Shown: positions 1 to 7,143 of the stretch, piece by piece | How the letters are laid out: each line of letters opens with the position of its first letter | Numbering within the stretch: the first letter of the stretch is position 1 | DNA from: Planctomycetota bacterium | GTDB lineage: Bacteria; Planctomycetota; Phycisphaerae; WQYP01 | Direction of reading: 5' to 3' | Assembly: GCA_021785155.1 (NCBI GenBank) | Contig: JAJYGE010000324.1 | Span: forward strand, 1 to 8,893 | DNA: 8,893 nt | Translations under genes and position numbers: made by a program | Notes under the pieces: model-generated | Databases searched by the model: none | Seen by the model: only the letters and a program-made list of their open reading frames with translations | Told to the model about the DNA's origin: nothing

Positions 1-1
1 C

Positions 2-652
2 ATTACCACGCAAAGTTTATTCAGCCAGACCTATGGCCTTTTCCAATTCAGCGCCCAATTGCCAGCAGGAAACGGGCTTTGGCCCGCTGTTTGGATGATG
101 CCCACTAATTCCGTTTACGGTGGATGGCCGCAGTCCGGTGAAATTGATGTCATGGAGTCACAGGGTTCCGATACGAAGCAGGTGCAGGGAAGCCTGCATT
201 CCGGCCCGAACAGTAATTCCAACAATACGCAGACACTGCTTTATACCCTGCCCAATAATGGCACCACTACCGCCTGGCATACTTATGACCTGCAATGGGA
301 ACCCATCAGCAATGGCTCCGGCGGCACACAGGTGCAGTTCAACTGGTATGTCGATGGAAATCTGTATGAAACGCAGACCGGTGGATGGACCGTACCATCC
401 ACCGCGCCGGCCGGAGATACCAATGCCCCGTTTGATCAGAGCTTTTATATCATCATGAATCTTGCCGTCGGCGGCAGCTACACCAACTATCAAACCCCCG
501 GTGTGGGCACCTATGATATGAAGGTGGGTTACATCAGCGCCTATCAGGCCGCGTTGCCGACGCCCGAACCACCGCTGCTGGGATTCGTGACGCTTGCGGC
601 GGCGGCGCTATTACTGTTCCCCCGGCACCGTCGGCCAGCACGCCATGAATAG
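2..652 (+). CDS. GH16 family endo-beta-glucanase (laminarinase-like), 5' truncated by window edge
   Basis: The reading frame is open from the window edge (first full codon at 2), so the N-terminus and any signal peptide lie outside; 216 residues are visible. The frame opens with YGLFQFSAQLPAGNGLWPAVW, the usual GH16 approach to the active site. It is followed by the catalytic motif GEIDVME, with Glu at 140-142 (nucleophile), Asp, and Glu at 155-157 (acid/base), in the E-x-D-x-x-E form typical of laminarinase/lichenase-type GH16. Later GH16 landmarks are WHTYDLQWEP, FNWYVDGNLY, the PFDQSFYIIMNLAVGG segment, and a final strand MKVGYISAYQ. By family knowledge such enzymes hydrolyse internal beta-1,3 or beta-1,3/1,4 glucan bonds outside the cytoplasm; the exact substrate cannot be read from this fragment. 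The protein ends with a PEP-CTERM-like tail (separate entry). A binding-protein gene and a GH3 gene follow on the same strand, consistent with joint beta-glucan breakdown. Family assignment is firm; substrate is inference. Confidence 0.93.
   Translation: MTTQSLFSQTYGLFQFSAQLPAGNGLWPAVWMMPTNSVYGGWPQSGEIDVMESQGSDTKQVQGSLHSGPNSNSNNTQTLLYTLPNNGTTTAWHTYDLQWEPISNGSGGTQVQFNWYVDGNLYETQTGGWTVPSTAPAGDTNAPFDQSFYIIMNLAVGGSYTNYQTPGVGTYDMKVGYISAYQAALPTPEPPLLGFVTLAAAALLLFPRHRRPARHE
563..649 (+). other. PEP-CTERM-like C-terminal sorting signal of the GH16 protein
   Basis: The last 29 residues of the GH16 protein read Pro-Glu-Pro (563-571), then a hydrophobic stretch of about 16 residues (PLLGFVTLAAAALLLF), then a basic end with RHRR and further Arg/His. 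This three-part layout is that of PEP-CTERM signals, which exosortase enzymes process so that the protein is delivered to the surface or to the exopolysaccharide matrix. The basic cluster is followed by six more residues (PARHE preceded by R), slightly longer than the tidiest examples. No exosortase gene is in this window, so processing is inferred. The alternative reading is a simple C-terminal membrane anchor. Confidence 0.72.
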
Positions 653-756
653 AGAATTACCAGACAGTGAGGTAACCAACGGCTATTACGCGTGGCATAA
701 ATTGGGATCATGCTGGTCAGAAAGTTCTCGCCAATCGGGTAACGGAGTTCAAAAAC

Positions 757-762
757 AAGGAG
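757..762 (+). promoter_or_regulatory. Shine-Dalgarno site of the secreted binding-protein gene
   Basis: AAGGAG lies 7 bases upstream of the ATG at 770, an ideal spacing. It fixes the start of the 212-residue protein, which then begins directly with a signal peptide. Confidence 0.8.
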
Positions 763-769
763 CATCACA

Positions 770-1408
770 ATGTTCACAAGACGTTCTTCCCTGCCGGCGG
801 CACTGCAAACCGGTTTGCTGACCATACTTTTGGCCGCCATTGCAATCATCGGTTTGGTCAATCGTCAGGCTTTTGCCGCGGATAAACACTCCGGAGTCAA
901 GGTATCGCTTCCTCTGGTGATTTACGCCGATGGTCAGGGGAAGTCCGGCTATATTCCCTCCGGCTGGATGGGCAATCCATCGGCCATTAAATACGACGGC
1001 AGTTGCACGACCCACCCGCGCAAGGGTAACAGTGATTGTTTGAAAATCCAATATACTTCCGGCAGTGGCTGGGGCGGAATCGCGTGGCAGAATCCGGCCA
1101 ATAACTGGGGCGATCAATCCGGTGGCTTTAATCTAACAGGTGCAAAAAAACTCACTTTCTGGGTCCGCGGTAAAAAAGCCGGACAGGTGGTCAGCTTTGG
1201 ATTCGGCCTGATCGGATCCAATAAAACCTATCATGACACCGCCAAAGGTAAAGTGAAGGTAACACTGACCAAACACTGGAAAAAATATTCCATCAGCCTC
1301 AAGGGTAAGGACATGAAGCGAATTGTGGTCGGGTTCTTCTGGACCGCCGCTCCGACTGATGGCAAAGCATTCACGTTTTATCTCGATAAAATTGAATACA
1401 AAAATTAA
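770..1408 (+). CDS. Small secreted beta-sandwich protein, probable carbohydrate-binding protein
   Basis: The product is 212 residues. Residues 1-36 form a Sec signal peptide: MFTRRSS, a hydrophobic core around 15-30, and a cleavage site AFA|AD. The mature part is one domain of about 175 residues rich in alternating strands, aromatic residues and glycine. Landmarks are YIPSGWMGNP (61-70), a likely disulfide pair C79/C90, GWGGIAWQNPANNWGD (100-115), KKLTFWVRG (126-134) and a final strand FTFYLDKIEY. These resemble jelly-roll carbohydrate-binding domains fused to bacterial glycoside hydrolases, where the last strand often reads F-Y-I/L-D-x-I. No catalytic motif is visible and the mature protein is lysine-rich. 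It lies 117 bases after the GH16 gene and 153 bases before GH3, so it may bind the same glucan. I cannot assign a CBM family by eye; binding is inference from sequence style and context. Confidence 0.85.
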   Translation: MFTRRSSLPAALQTGLLTILLAAIAIIGLVNRQAFAADKHSGVKVSLPLVIYADGQGKSGYIPSGWMGNPSAIKYDGSCTTHPRKGNSDCLKIQYTSGSGWGGIAWQNPANNWGDQSGGFNLTGAKKLTFWVRGKKAGQVVSFGFGLIGSNKTYHDTAKGKVKVTLTKHWKKYSISLKGKDMKRIVVGFFWTAAPTDGKAFTFYLDKIEYKN

Positions 1409-1463
1409 ACTCGGTATTGTATTGTGCGGGAAAGTTGCGTCGTGCGAAGCGTGGCCAGAAGGA

Positions 1464-1497
1464 TTGGCCGATGTTGGGCCAACCCCAATGACTTTTT
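1464..1497 (+). terminator. Weak stem-loop with T-run between binding-protein gene and GH3
   Basis: TTGGCC (1464-1469) and GGCCAA (1477-1482) form a perfect 6-bp stem with a 7-base loop. A run of five T follows at 1493-1497, ten bases after the stem. That gap is long for an intrinsic terminator, so this may instead be a weak attenuator or processing stem that reduces read-through into the GH3 gene, or chance. Confidence 0.25.
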
Positions 1498-1561
1498 CCA
1501 TAAAGGCTATCCCTTCTTAAGGAATATCAGCAGGATGCCGGGTGCAAACATGGGGGTCTTT

Positions 1562-4129
1562 ATGGTTAAATATAAACTGAATAATCTGCGGCGATTGTTA
1601 CGTTGTGGCACTTTGTGCCTGCTGGTGGTAACTGGTGCGGCTTGCACCGCCCAAGCCGGTGAATACATACGCGCTAAGCTCACGGCAAAACAGGTGAATG
1701 CCAGGGCCGATGAGCTGCTTAAGCAAATGACGCTGCGGGAAAAAGTCCGCATGATGGCGTTTGAAGGCATTCTGGATGTTCCCGGCGTGGAACGGCTGCA
1801 CATTCCAACGCTGGTGATGAGCGACGCTTCTTTAGGCGTGCGCCGGTTTGGCGCCTCAACCGCCTATCCCGCCTCCGCGGCGTTGGCATCCACCTGGAAT
1901 CGGAAATTGGCCTTTCTGGAAGGTCGGCAAATCGGCAGCGACTGCCGGGCACGCGGCATTCATGTGATCTTTGGCCCTGGTATGAATATTGTTCGTGAAC
2001 CGCAAAATGGGCGGAATTTTGAATATCTGGGAGAAGATCCGTATCTGGCCGGACAAATGGCGGTTCCCTGGATCAGAGGGGTACAATCCCAGGGCGTCGC
2101 GGCGTGTGCCAAACATTATGTGGCCAATGAGCAGGAAACCGATCGCATTGATATTAATGAGATCATCAGCCGTCGGGCCTTGGAGGAAATTTATCTGCCG
2201 CCGTTCCGTGCGGCGGTGCGGCAGGGAGATGTCTGGACCATCATGGCCGCGTATGATCAGGTCAATGGTGAATATTGCACAGCCAGCGGATTTTTGCTTA
2301 CCGATGTGCTCCGCAAACGGTGGGGATTCAAAGGGGTTTTGATGTCCGACTGGGGCGCATCGCACGCCACGCTTGGGCCGCTGGAAGCCGGCCTGGATCT
2401 GGAAATGCACCGTCCCGTCTTCTACAACATGCTCACTATCCCACCCCTGCTGAAATCCGGCCAGGTTACCATGGCGAATATTAATCAGCATGTGCGGCGC
2501 ATTTTGCGGATGATGGTGGCCATGAATTTCCTTAATCGTCCGCAGAAGAAATCGGGGATACCGTTAAACAACCCGACCAGCGCTGCCGCCGCGATGAAAG
2601 TTGCCGCTGAAGGCACGGTGCTGCTGCGCAACAAGAACGATTTTCTGCCACTGAACACCGTCACCATAAAGCACATTGTCGTGTTAGGCCCCATGGCGTC
2701 GCCCGCCGTTACCACCGGTGGCGGCAGCGGATACGTTATTCCCATTGCCAAGCCTGTAAGCATGTTGGCGGCGGTGAAAAAGGCCGCCGGCAAGAATGCC
2801 AAAGTTACGTACATTCCTTATATTGGCCATGGCAATGCCTATTGGAGCCAGAACGATTTTTATGCCCCCGATGGCACACCCGGTGCGGAGGTGACAATTC
2901 TGGATTCCGGTGCAACCTCGGTACCCCCCATGGTGCATGATGTTAAAAGTCTTAATTTGAGCTGGGAACATCCCGGCGCGCTTCCCCGGCACGTTGGTAC
3001 CGGTTTTACCGCCCAATGGGTAACGGAGATCAAGCCGTCTAAGACCGGTGATTACATGCTCAAGTTTTTCTGCAACAATGGCGATGTCGAAGCTTTTCTC
3101 AATAAGAAAAAAATTATTGAACAATGGCGGCCCCGTCCGGTTATACCATTCATGGATGATTATCATTTTGTTAAAGGTCACACTTACCAACTGGTCATTA
3201 AACTGCAACCTACGGTCAAGCATGGCATCATGCCGGCGGGCGAAATGAGAATCGGCCTGCATCGTATACACTATCCGCTTTTGACTCTCTCTCAGCGGAA
3301 GGAAATTAAATCCGCCGATGCGGTGATCACCTGCGCAGGTTATGGTCCGCGATTGGAGCATGAAGATTTTGACCGCAGCTATCATCTGCCATCCGCGCAA
3401 GGGCGTTATATAGCGGAAGTGGCCAAACTTAACCCGCATCAGGTGGTGGTCGTCAATGCCGGAGGCGGCATCGCGATGAGCCATTGGATTCATAACATCG
3501 CCGGCCTTGTTTATGCCTGGTATCCCGGCGAGAACGGTAATACCGCCGTGGCGGATATTATTTTTGGGAAAATTGATCCCAGTGGCCGGCTGCCGGACAC
3601 GTTTGCCCGCAATTGGCGGCAGCAGCCCGCTTATGGCCATTATCCGGGGCATGACATTTACGGATTAAATCCGGAGGTGCACTTCGCGGAGGGCATTTAT
3701 GTCGGTTATCGCTGGTATGATAAAAAACACATCACACCGCTTTACCCCTTCGGCTACGGACTATCCTACACCACCTTCTCCATTGGTGGCCTGCATATCA
3801 CCACCAGCGGTTCCGGGAAGGCCCGCACTGTTACCGTAACCGCCAACGTCGCCAATACGGGCCATCGTTCCGGTGCGGAAGTGGTACAATTATATGTTCG
3901 TCCGCAGGAAGATCGGGCCAATCGTTGCGTACAGACGCTGAAGGGCTTTGGCCGCGTGAATCTCAAGCCCGGCCAAAGTCAAACGGTGACCATGAAATTG
4001 CATTGGCGCGACTTCGCGTATTTCAACTCCCACGCGAACCGCTGGGAAGTTCCCGCGGGAAAATATCAGATCGCCGTGGGCTACAACAGTCGGGATATTG
4101 CCGCCACGGGTATGGTTGCGATGAAATAA
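1562..4129 (+). CDS. GH3 family beta-glucosidase with inserted PA14 domain, secreted
   Basis: Taken from ATG 1562 the protein has 855 residues and starts with a compact Sec signal peptide (basic KYKLNNLRRLLR, core TLCLLVVTGAAC, cleavage AQA|GE after residue 32). In-frame ATGs at 1535 (AAGGA 11 bases upstream) and 1550 are alternatives; the frame also runs back to 1424, which looks non-coding. Domain order: GH3 N-terminal barrel (~45-290) with FGPGMN, GRNFEYLGEDP, KHYVANEQE (K184, H185) and nucleophile Asp263 in LMSDWG; first part of GH3 C-terminal domain (~347-424, EGTVLLRN, GGGSG); PA14 insert (~425-571, with TGDYMLKFFCNNGDVEAFLN); rest of the C-terminal domain with probable acid/base Glu601 in EHEDFDR, then PFGYGLSYTTF (~729-739); Fn3-like domain (~757-847). 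The enzyme should remove terminal glucose (or a related sugar) from beta-linked oligosaccharides in the periplasm or outside. PA14 inserts in GH3 shape substrate choice. Specificity within GH3 is not certain. Confidence 0.95.
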   Translation: MVKYKLNNLRRLLRCGTLCLLVVTGAACTAQAGEYIRAKLTAKQVNARADELLKQMTLREKVRMMAFEGILDVPGVERLHIPTLVMSDASLGVRRFGASTAYPASAALASTWNRKLAFLEGRQIGSDCRARGIHVIFGPGMNIVREPQNGRNFEYLGEDPYLAGQMAVPWIRGVQSQGVAACAKHYVANEQETDRIDINEIISRRALEEIYLPPFRAAVRQGDVWTIMAAYDQVNGEYCTASGFLLTDVLRKRWGFKGVLMSDWGASHATLGPLEAGLDLEMHRPVFYNMLTIPPLLKSGQVTMANINQHVRRILRMMVAMNFLNRPQKKSGIPLNNPTSAAAAMKVAAEGTVLLRNKNDFLPLNTVTIKHIVVLGPMASPAVTTGGGSGYVIPIAKPVSMLAAVKKAAGKNAKVTYIPYIGHGNAYWSQNDFYAPDGTPGAEVTILDSGATSVPPMVHDVKSLNLSWEHPGALPRHVGTGFTAQWVTEIKPSKTGDYMLKFFCNNGDVEAFLNKKKIIEQWRPRPVIPFMDDYHFVKGHTYQLVIKLQPTVKHGIMPAGEMRIGLHRIHYPLLTLSQRKEIKSADAVITCAGYGPRLEHEDFDRSYHLPSAQGRYIAEVAKLNPHQVVVVNAGGGIAMSHWIHNIAGLVYAWYPGENGNTAVADIIFGKIDPSGRLPDTFARNWRQQPAYGHYPGHDIYGLNPEVHFAEGIYVGYRWYDKKHITPLYPFGYGLSYTTFSIGGLHITTSGSGKARTVTVTANVANTGHRSGAEVVQLYVRPQEDRANRCVQTLKGFGRVNLKPGQSQTVTMKLHWRDFAYFNSHANRWEVPAGKYQIAVGYNSRDIAATGMVAMK

Positions 4130-4132
4130 CAT

Positions 4133-4248
4133 ATCAAATGTTGAACTGTTCACGGGCTGGCGGTTGAACCCAGAGCGACAGAATCGAGGAACAATCGCGA
4201 ATGCCATTAATTTAAGCAGAGAATGCAGTGGAATCAACGACATTTGAT
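4133..4248. repeat. Long-range inverted repeat in the convergent GH3/GH127 spacer
   Basis: ATCAAATGTTGA (4133-4144) pairs with TCAA-CGA-CATTTGAT (4234-4248): 8 plus 4 bp with a 3-base bulge and an 89-base interior. It nearly spans the 139-bp gap between the two convergent stop codons. No adjacent T-run makes it a classic terminator. It might limit read-through in both directions or be chance. Otherwise the spacer holds no gene that I can support. Confidence 0.3.
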
Positions 4249-4268
4249 CTCCGCTCCTTTAACCGACG

Positions 4269-6731
4269 TCATGGCAGCTTGATGCTGCGGCAGTCGAACA
4301 GGCCGCCGGCGAAGTTGCCGGGGGCGGCTTGCAGACGAATGGCTATGGTTGTTTTGCCGCGGGTTAATGCGTGCGGAATATCGTATAGCAGGGTATCCAA
4401 GCGGCCGGGGGCGATGTTTTCCAGCACCTGCGTGGCGATGGGGTGTCCATCAACCAGAATGTTAAATGTTCGTGCTCCGCTGTCACTTCCCCACCATGTG
4501 CAGGCCAGAGCCATGGGTTTATCCGGTAATACCTTCAGGTTAAAGGTGAAACCTCCGCCGTCATGGGCGTCTATCCAACGGCCTTCCGGCGAATGTCCTT
4601 GATCCACATTGATCTGATTGCGAAGCTGATGTGCCGCAAATGATGCAGCATTGCCTATAGTCAGTTGATCAACGGTGTCGTGACGAATCAGTTCTCTGGT
4701 CTTTCGGCGTTGGGCCTCAAGCTGCCTTTCCTGCAACCATTGCTTTTGTGTCACGGGATTAAAATAAACCACATAACGTTCATGCGCCACTTTATAAAAC
4801 GGCACAAGTTTTACATCATGCGGTCGACCTACGCCATGCGTATGCCAGACCAGCGGTTTGTGTGGATCAGGCTTTACCCATTGGTCTACCGGAGCTTGAT
4901 CCACAAGCAATTGCGGAATAATTTCCGGATCAGCCACATTGGCCCATTCATATTGATTGCCGTCGGCATACGGCACCGGGGGCAGCATCAGATCATTACC
5001 CAAGGGGGCCGCCAGCACGGTTGGGCCGGCCAAAATAGCGAACGTGGATGGATGGTGGGCCATGCGTTCAATGCGCAACGGCATTTTAAGTTCAATCTCC
5101 AGCTTGTCTCCATTATTCCACGTTCGGTTAAGGTCCAGATATTCGCCCGGATTGCCCGCACTGATCTGCTTCCCATTAAGACGAACGACCATCGACGGAG
5201 TGGACCAATACGGGTGTCGGAGTTTAATAAGCGCCTCGGTGGGTTTTTCGCAGGTAAAATCCATGCGTACCTTGCCATCATCAGGGAAACGCGTGCTCTG
5301 GCGTACGGTCATTCCGGCGGCCTGCCAATTGAGTTCTGACGCAAGAAACAAGTTGATCCATAAAGTTTTATCATTGTGGTAATAAACGCCCCGCGCATAC
5401 TTGGCGTGATTTTCCATGCCGGTACTCATGCAGCACCAACAGGAATCCCACGGGGTGTTGAACGTTTTAAAATGACCCGGGTGCATGGATATGTAATACG
5501 TCATCATGCCGGTAGCCGGATCTTGAGAACCCAAAATATGATTCACCAACGCGCGCTCAAAAAAGTCCGCGGCTTCCATGGTGGCGTTCCAGCAGAAATA
5601 ATGGCCGGTTAGTTTCAGCATGTTGTACGTGCAGCAGGTTTCCGCGGTGCCCACGCTTAGCTGTTGCCAGGCATCGCCCAATGGGAAAAAGTATTCGTGG
5701 TTGCTGTTTCCGCCAAATACATAGCTGCGGTGCCGGACGACTGTTTCCCAGAAGAATTCCGCGCCCTTGCGATAGTGCTGCTGGCCGCCGAGTTCATACT
5801 GCCGGGCAATGCCAATGACGCGGGGGATATACTGATTGGAATGGCAACCGGTGAGAATATCTCTGCTGTGCATCAGCGGATCAAGCTGGGATTTTTCATT
5901 AAAAGCCTCCGCGATTTTTAGATATTTGCGATTTCCGGTAATGCTGTACACATCCGCCAACACTTCATTCATTCCGCCCTGTTCACTGATCAGCATGATC
6001 TGCATCTGTGATTCAGTGAGCTTGCGCGGAAATTGGGCGCTCCAATCCGCCAGACCAATAAGAATCTCCTTCGCCTGCGGACGCCCGGTATAAAGCCACG
6101 TATCGCGCAGGCCAGCCATGATTTTATGGATGGAATACCACGGCGACCACATGCCGTTGAGCGAAAAGGTAAACAGCGCCTTGGGGTTACCGACATTGAT
6201 ATCCCCCGCCAGAGCCTTCTTGAAAGCCCCAATACTGGCCGGGAGTCCTGCGCAATAGCCTTTAAATTGCGGATCCTTACGGCCGTTGGCTTCCTGACAT
6301 TTGGCCAATCGCGGCAGGAGGTAATCAATTTTTTCAAGCAGATGATGATCACGGGTATGGGAATACATCATCGCACAAGCCGAAAGGTAATGTCCGCAAA
6401 TGGTGCCTGCTTGTCCGGCGCTGTCCCACCCTCCCAGATTGGGAGCTTTGGGCGGAATGCCGGCCACTTTTTGAAATGAGGCCAGCAGTCGGTTGCAATC
6501 GTAGGCGAGGAGATAATTCAGATCACGCGTCATGTTTGCATGAAATGGCCCGGGCAGAATTGTCACATCAGCCAAATCAAAATCATATGCTTTCATAGCA
6601 TCGGCGCCAGGTGAAGCGTATCCGCTTTGCCGCCCCTGCGGAATTGTCGCCCGTGCCGCCTGCCGCGAAAGCAGCAGGGCCGAACCAGCCGCGGCACCCG
6701 TGATAAGTTTTCTGCGAGACAAACCGTGCAT
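4269..6731 (-). CDS. GH127/DUF1680-family glycoside hydrolase (probable beta-L-arabinofuranosidase), Tat-exported
   Basis: The 820-residue product begins with a Tat-type signal (LSRRKLITGAAAGSALLL, likely cleavage ARA|TI at 28/29). The catalytic part (~50-470) is an alpha/alpha barrel of the DUF1680 type, with GHYLSACAMMY and MWSPWYSIHKIMAGLRD. Its active-site residues can be matched to the GH127 enzyme HypBA1: E364-T-C366 in GTAETCCTYNMLK and C433-C434 in CWCCMSTGME correspond to the Zn-binding Glu/Cys set, with C433 as likely nucleophile. Glu346 in NSNHEYFFP is the likely acid/base. Beta-sandwich domains follow, and residues ~685-820 (GRWIDAHDGGGFTF, CTWWGSD, TFNILVDGHPIATQ) form a C-terminal domain commonly seen in this family. 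The enzyme probably releases L-arabinofuranose from plant-type glycans; related families (GH146 and others) share the fold, so linkage and family number are uncertain. Tat export of a folded, metal-bound enzyme makes sense. The gene converges on GH3 and has its own leader. Confidence 0.9.
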   Translation of the reverse strand: MHGLSRRKLITGAAAGSALLLSRQAARATIPQGRQSGYASPGADAMKAYDFDLADVTILPGPFHANMTRDLNYLLAYDCNRLLASFQKVAGIPPKAPNLGGWDSAGQAGTICGHYLSACAMMYSHTRDHHLLEKIDYLLPRLAKCQEANGRKDPQFKGYCAGLPASIGAFKKALAGDINVGNPKALFTFSLNGMWSPWYSIHKIMAGLRDTWLYTGRPQAKEILIGLADWSAQFPRKLTESQMQIMLISEQGGMNEVLADVYSITGNRKYLKIAEAFNEKSQLDPLMHSRDILTGCHSNQYIPRVIGIARQYELGGQQHYRKGAEFFWETVVRHRSYVFGGNSNHEYFFPLGDAWQQLSVGTAETCCTYNMLKLTGHYFCWNATMEAADFFERALVNHILGSQDPATGMMTYYISMHPGHFKTFNTPWDSCWCCMSTGMENHAKYARGVYYHNDKTLWINLFLASELNWQAAGMTVRQSTRFPDDGKVRMDFTCEKPTEALIKLRHPYWSTPSMVVRLNGKQISAGNPGEYLDLNRTWNNGDKLEIELKMPLRIERMAHHPSTFAILAGPTVLAAPLGNDLMLPPVPYADGNQYEWANVADPEIIPQLLVDQAPVDQWVKPDPHKPLVWHTHGVGRPHDVKLVPFYKVAHERYVVYFNPVTQKQWLQERQLEAQRRKTRELIRHDTVDQLTIGNAASFAAHQLRNQINVDQGHSPEGRWIDAHDGGGFTFNLKVLPDKPMALACTWWGSDSGARTFNILVDGHPIATQVLENIAPGRLDTLLYDIPHALTRGKTTIAIRLQAAPGNFAGGLFDCRSIKLP

Positions 6732-6738
6732 CGTCGTA

Positions 6739-6744
6739 TCCCCT
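6739..6744 (-). promoter_or_regulatory. Shine-Dalgarno site of the GH127 gene
   Basis: On the - strand AGGGGA ends 7 bases before the ATG at 6731. This supports that start, which places the twin-arginine motif at residues 6-7. Confidence 0.7.
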
Positions 6745-7143
6745 GATAGACTACAAATTATTTGTTTATTTTAGCAAAAGCATCACCTAAACCGGAGTTT
6801 TGGCGCAAAAATACGATAACTTTTGGTGAAATAATGACTTATACCAATTTTCGACTTCCCGGCACTTAAAACATACTCCTCGAAAATCAGCGAAATTTGC
6901 AGTATTTACATGAGAACACTTTGCCGTCGAAAAACTACACCCAACACTCATCAAACGCAATACTATCAAGGGTTTTCTCTTACGAAAATGAAATTTATTG
7001 GACTAAACCCCGGCCTAAATAATACGCTCCCCGCGGCCAGATGGTTGGCGGGAGTCGTATTTCTTTCCAACGCCCTGCCTTGGTGCACCAATCGCCGCCG
7101 TGATCCGGGCAACCGGGACAGCAGGTTATTCAGCGCCGATCCC
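6745..7143. other. 399-bp AT-rich spacer between GH127 and photolyase genes
   Basis: This spacer precedes the GH127 start and follows the photolyase stop, both on the - strand. The half nearest GH127 (about 6745-7015) is clearly richer in A+T than the flanking genes and should carry the GH127 promoter and leader. I could not find a convincing -35/-10 pair: a TAAAAT-like hexamer exists about 40 bases before the start but lacks a good partner. Short open frames here (for example 6910-7302 on +) show no recognisable protein and are not called. The only clear structure is the hairpin at 7021-7061. Confidence 0.5.
7021..7061 (-). terminator. Large imperfect hairpin downstream of the photolyase gene, possible terminator
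   Basis: On the + strand AATACG-CTCCC-(cgcg)-GCCA-gatggt-TGGC-GGGAG-(t)-CGTATT forms a 15-bp stem with a 4-base and a 1-base bulge around a 6-base loop. It lies 83 bases beyond the photolyase stop. Read on the - strand the stem ends CGTATT followed by ATTTAG, so the U-rich tail is only moderate. On the + strand the tail is TCTTTCC. A terminator for photolyase transcripts is the simplest reading; a processing stem or a remnant palindromic repeat is possible. Confidence 0.45.

Noticed and set aside
1610..1660. Lipoprotein signal in GH3 (cysteine in TGAAC)
   Set aside because: The -3 position is Gly rather than Leu/Val/Ile, and a good signal peptidase I site (AQA|GE) lies just downstream.
2684..3652. 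322-codon frame antisense to GH3
   Set aside because: It is a shadow of the GH3 gene, whose motifs and domain order are unmistakable on the + strand.
6787..6969. 60-codon frame on the - strand in the AT-rich spacer
   Set aside because: It shows no similarity or convincing start signal, and it lies where the GH127 promoter is expected.
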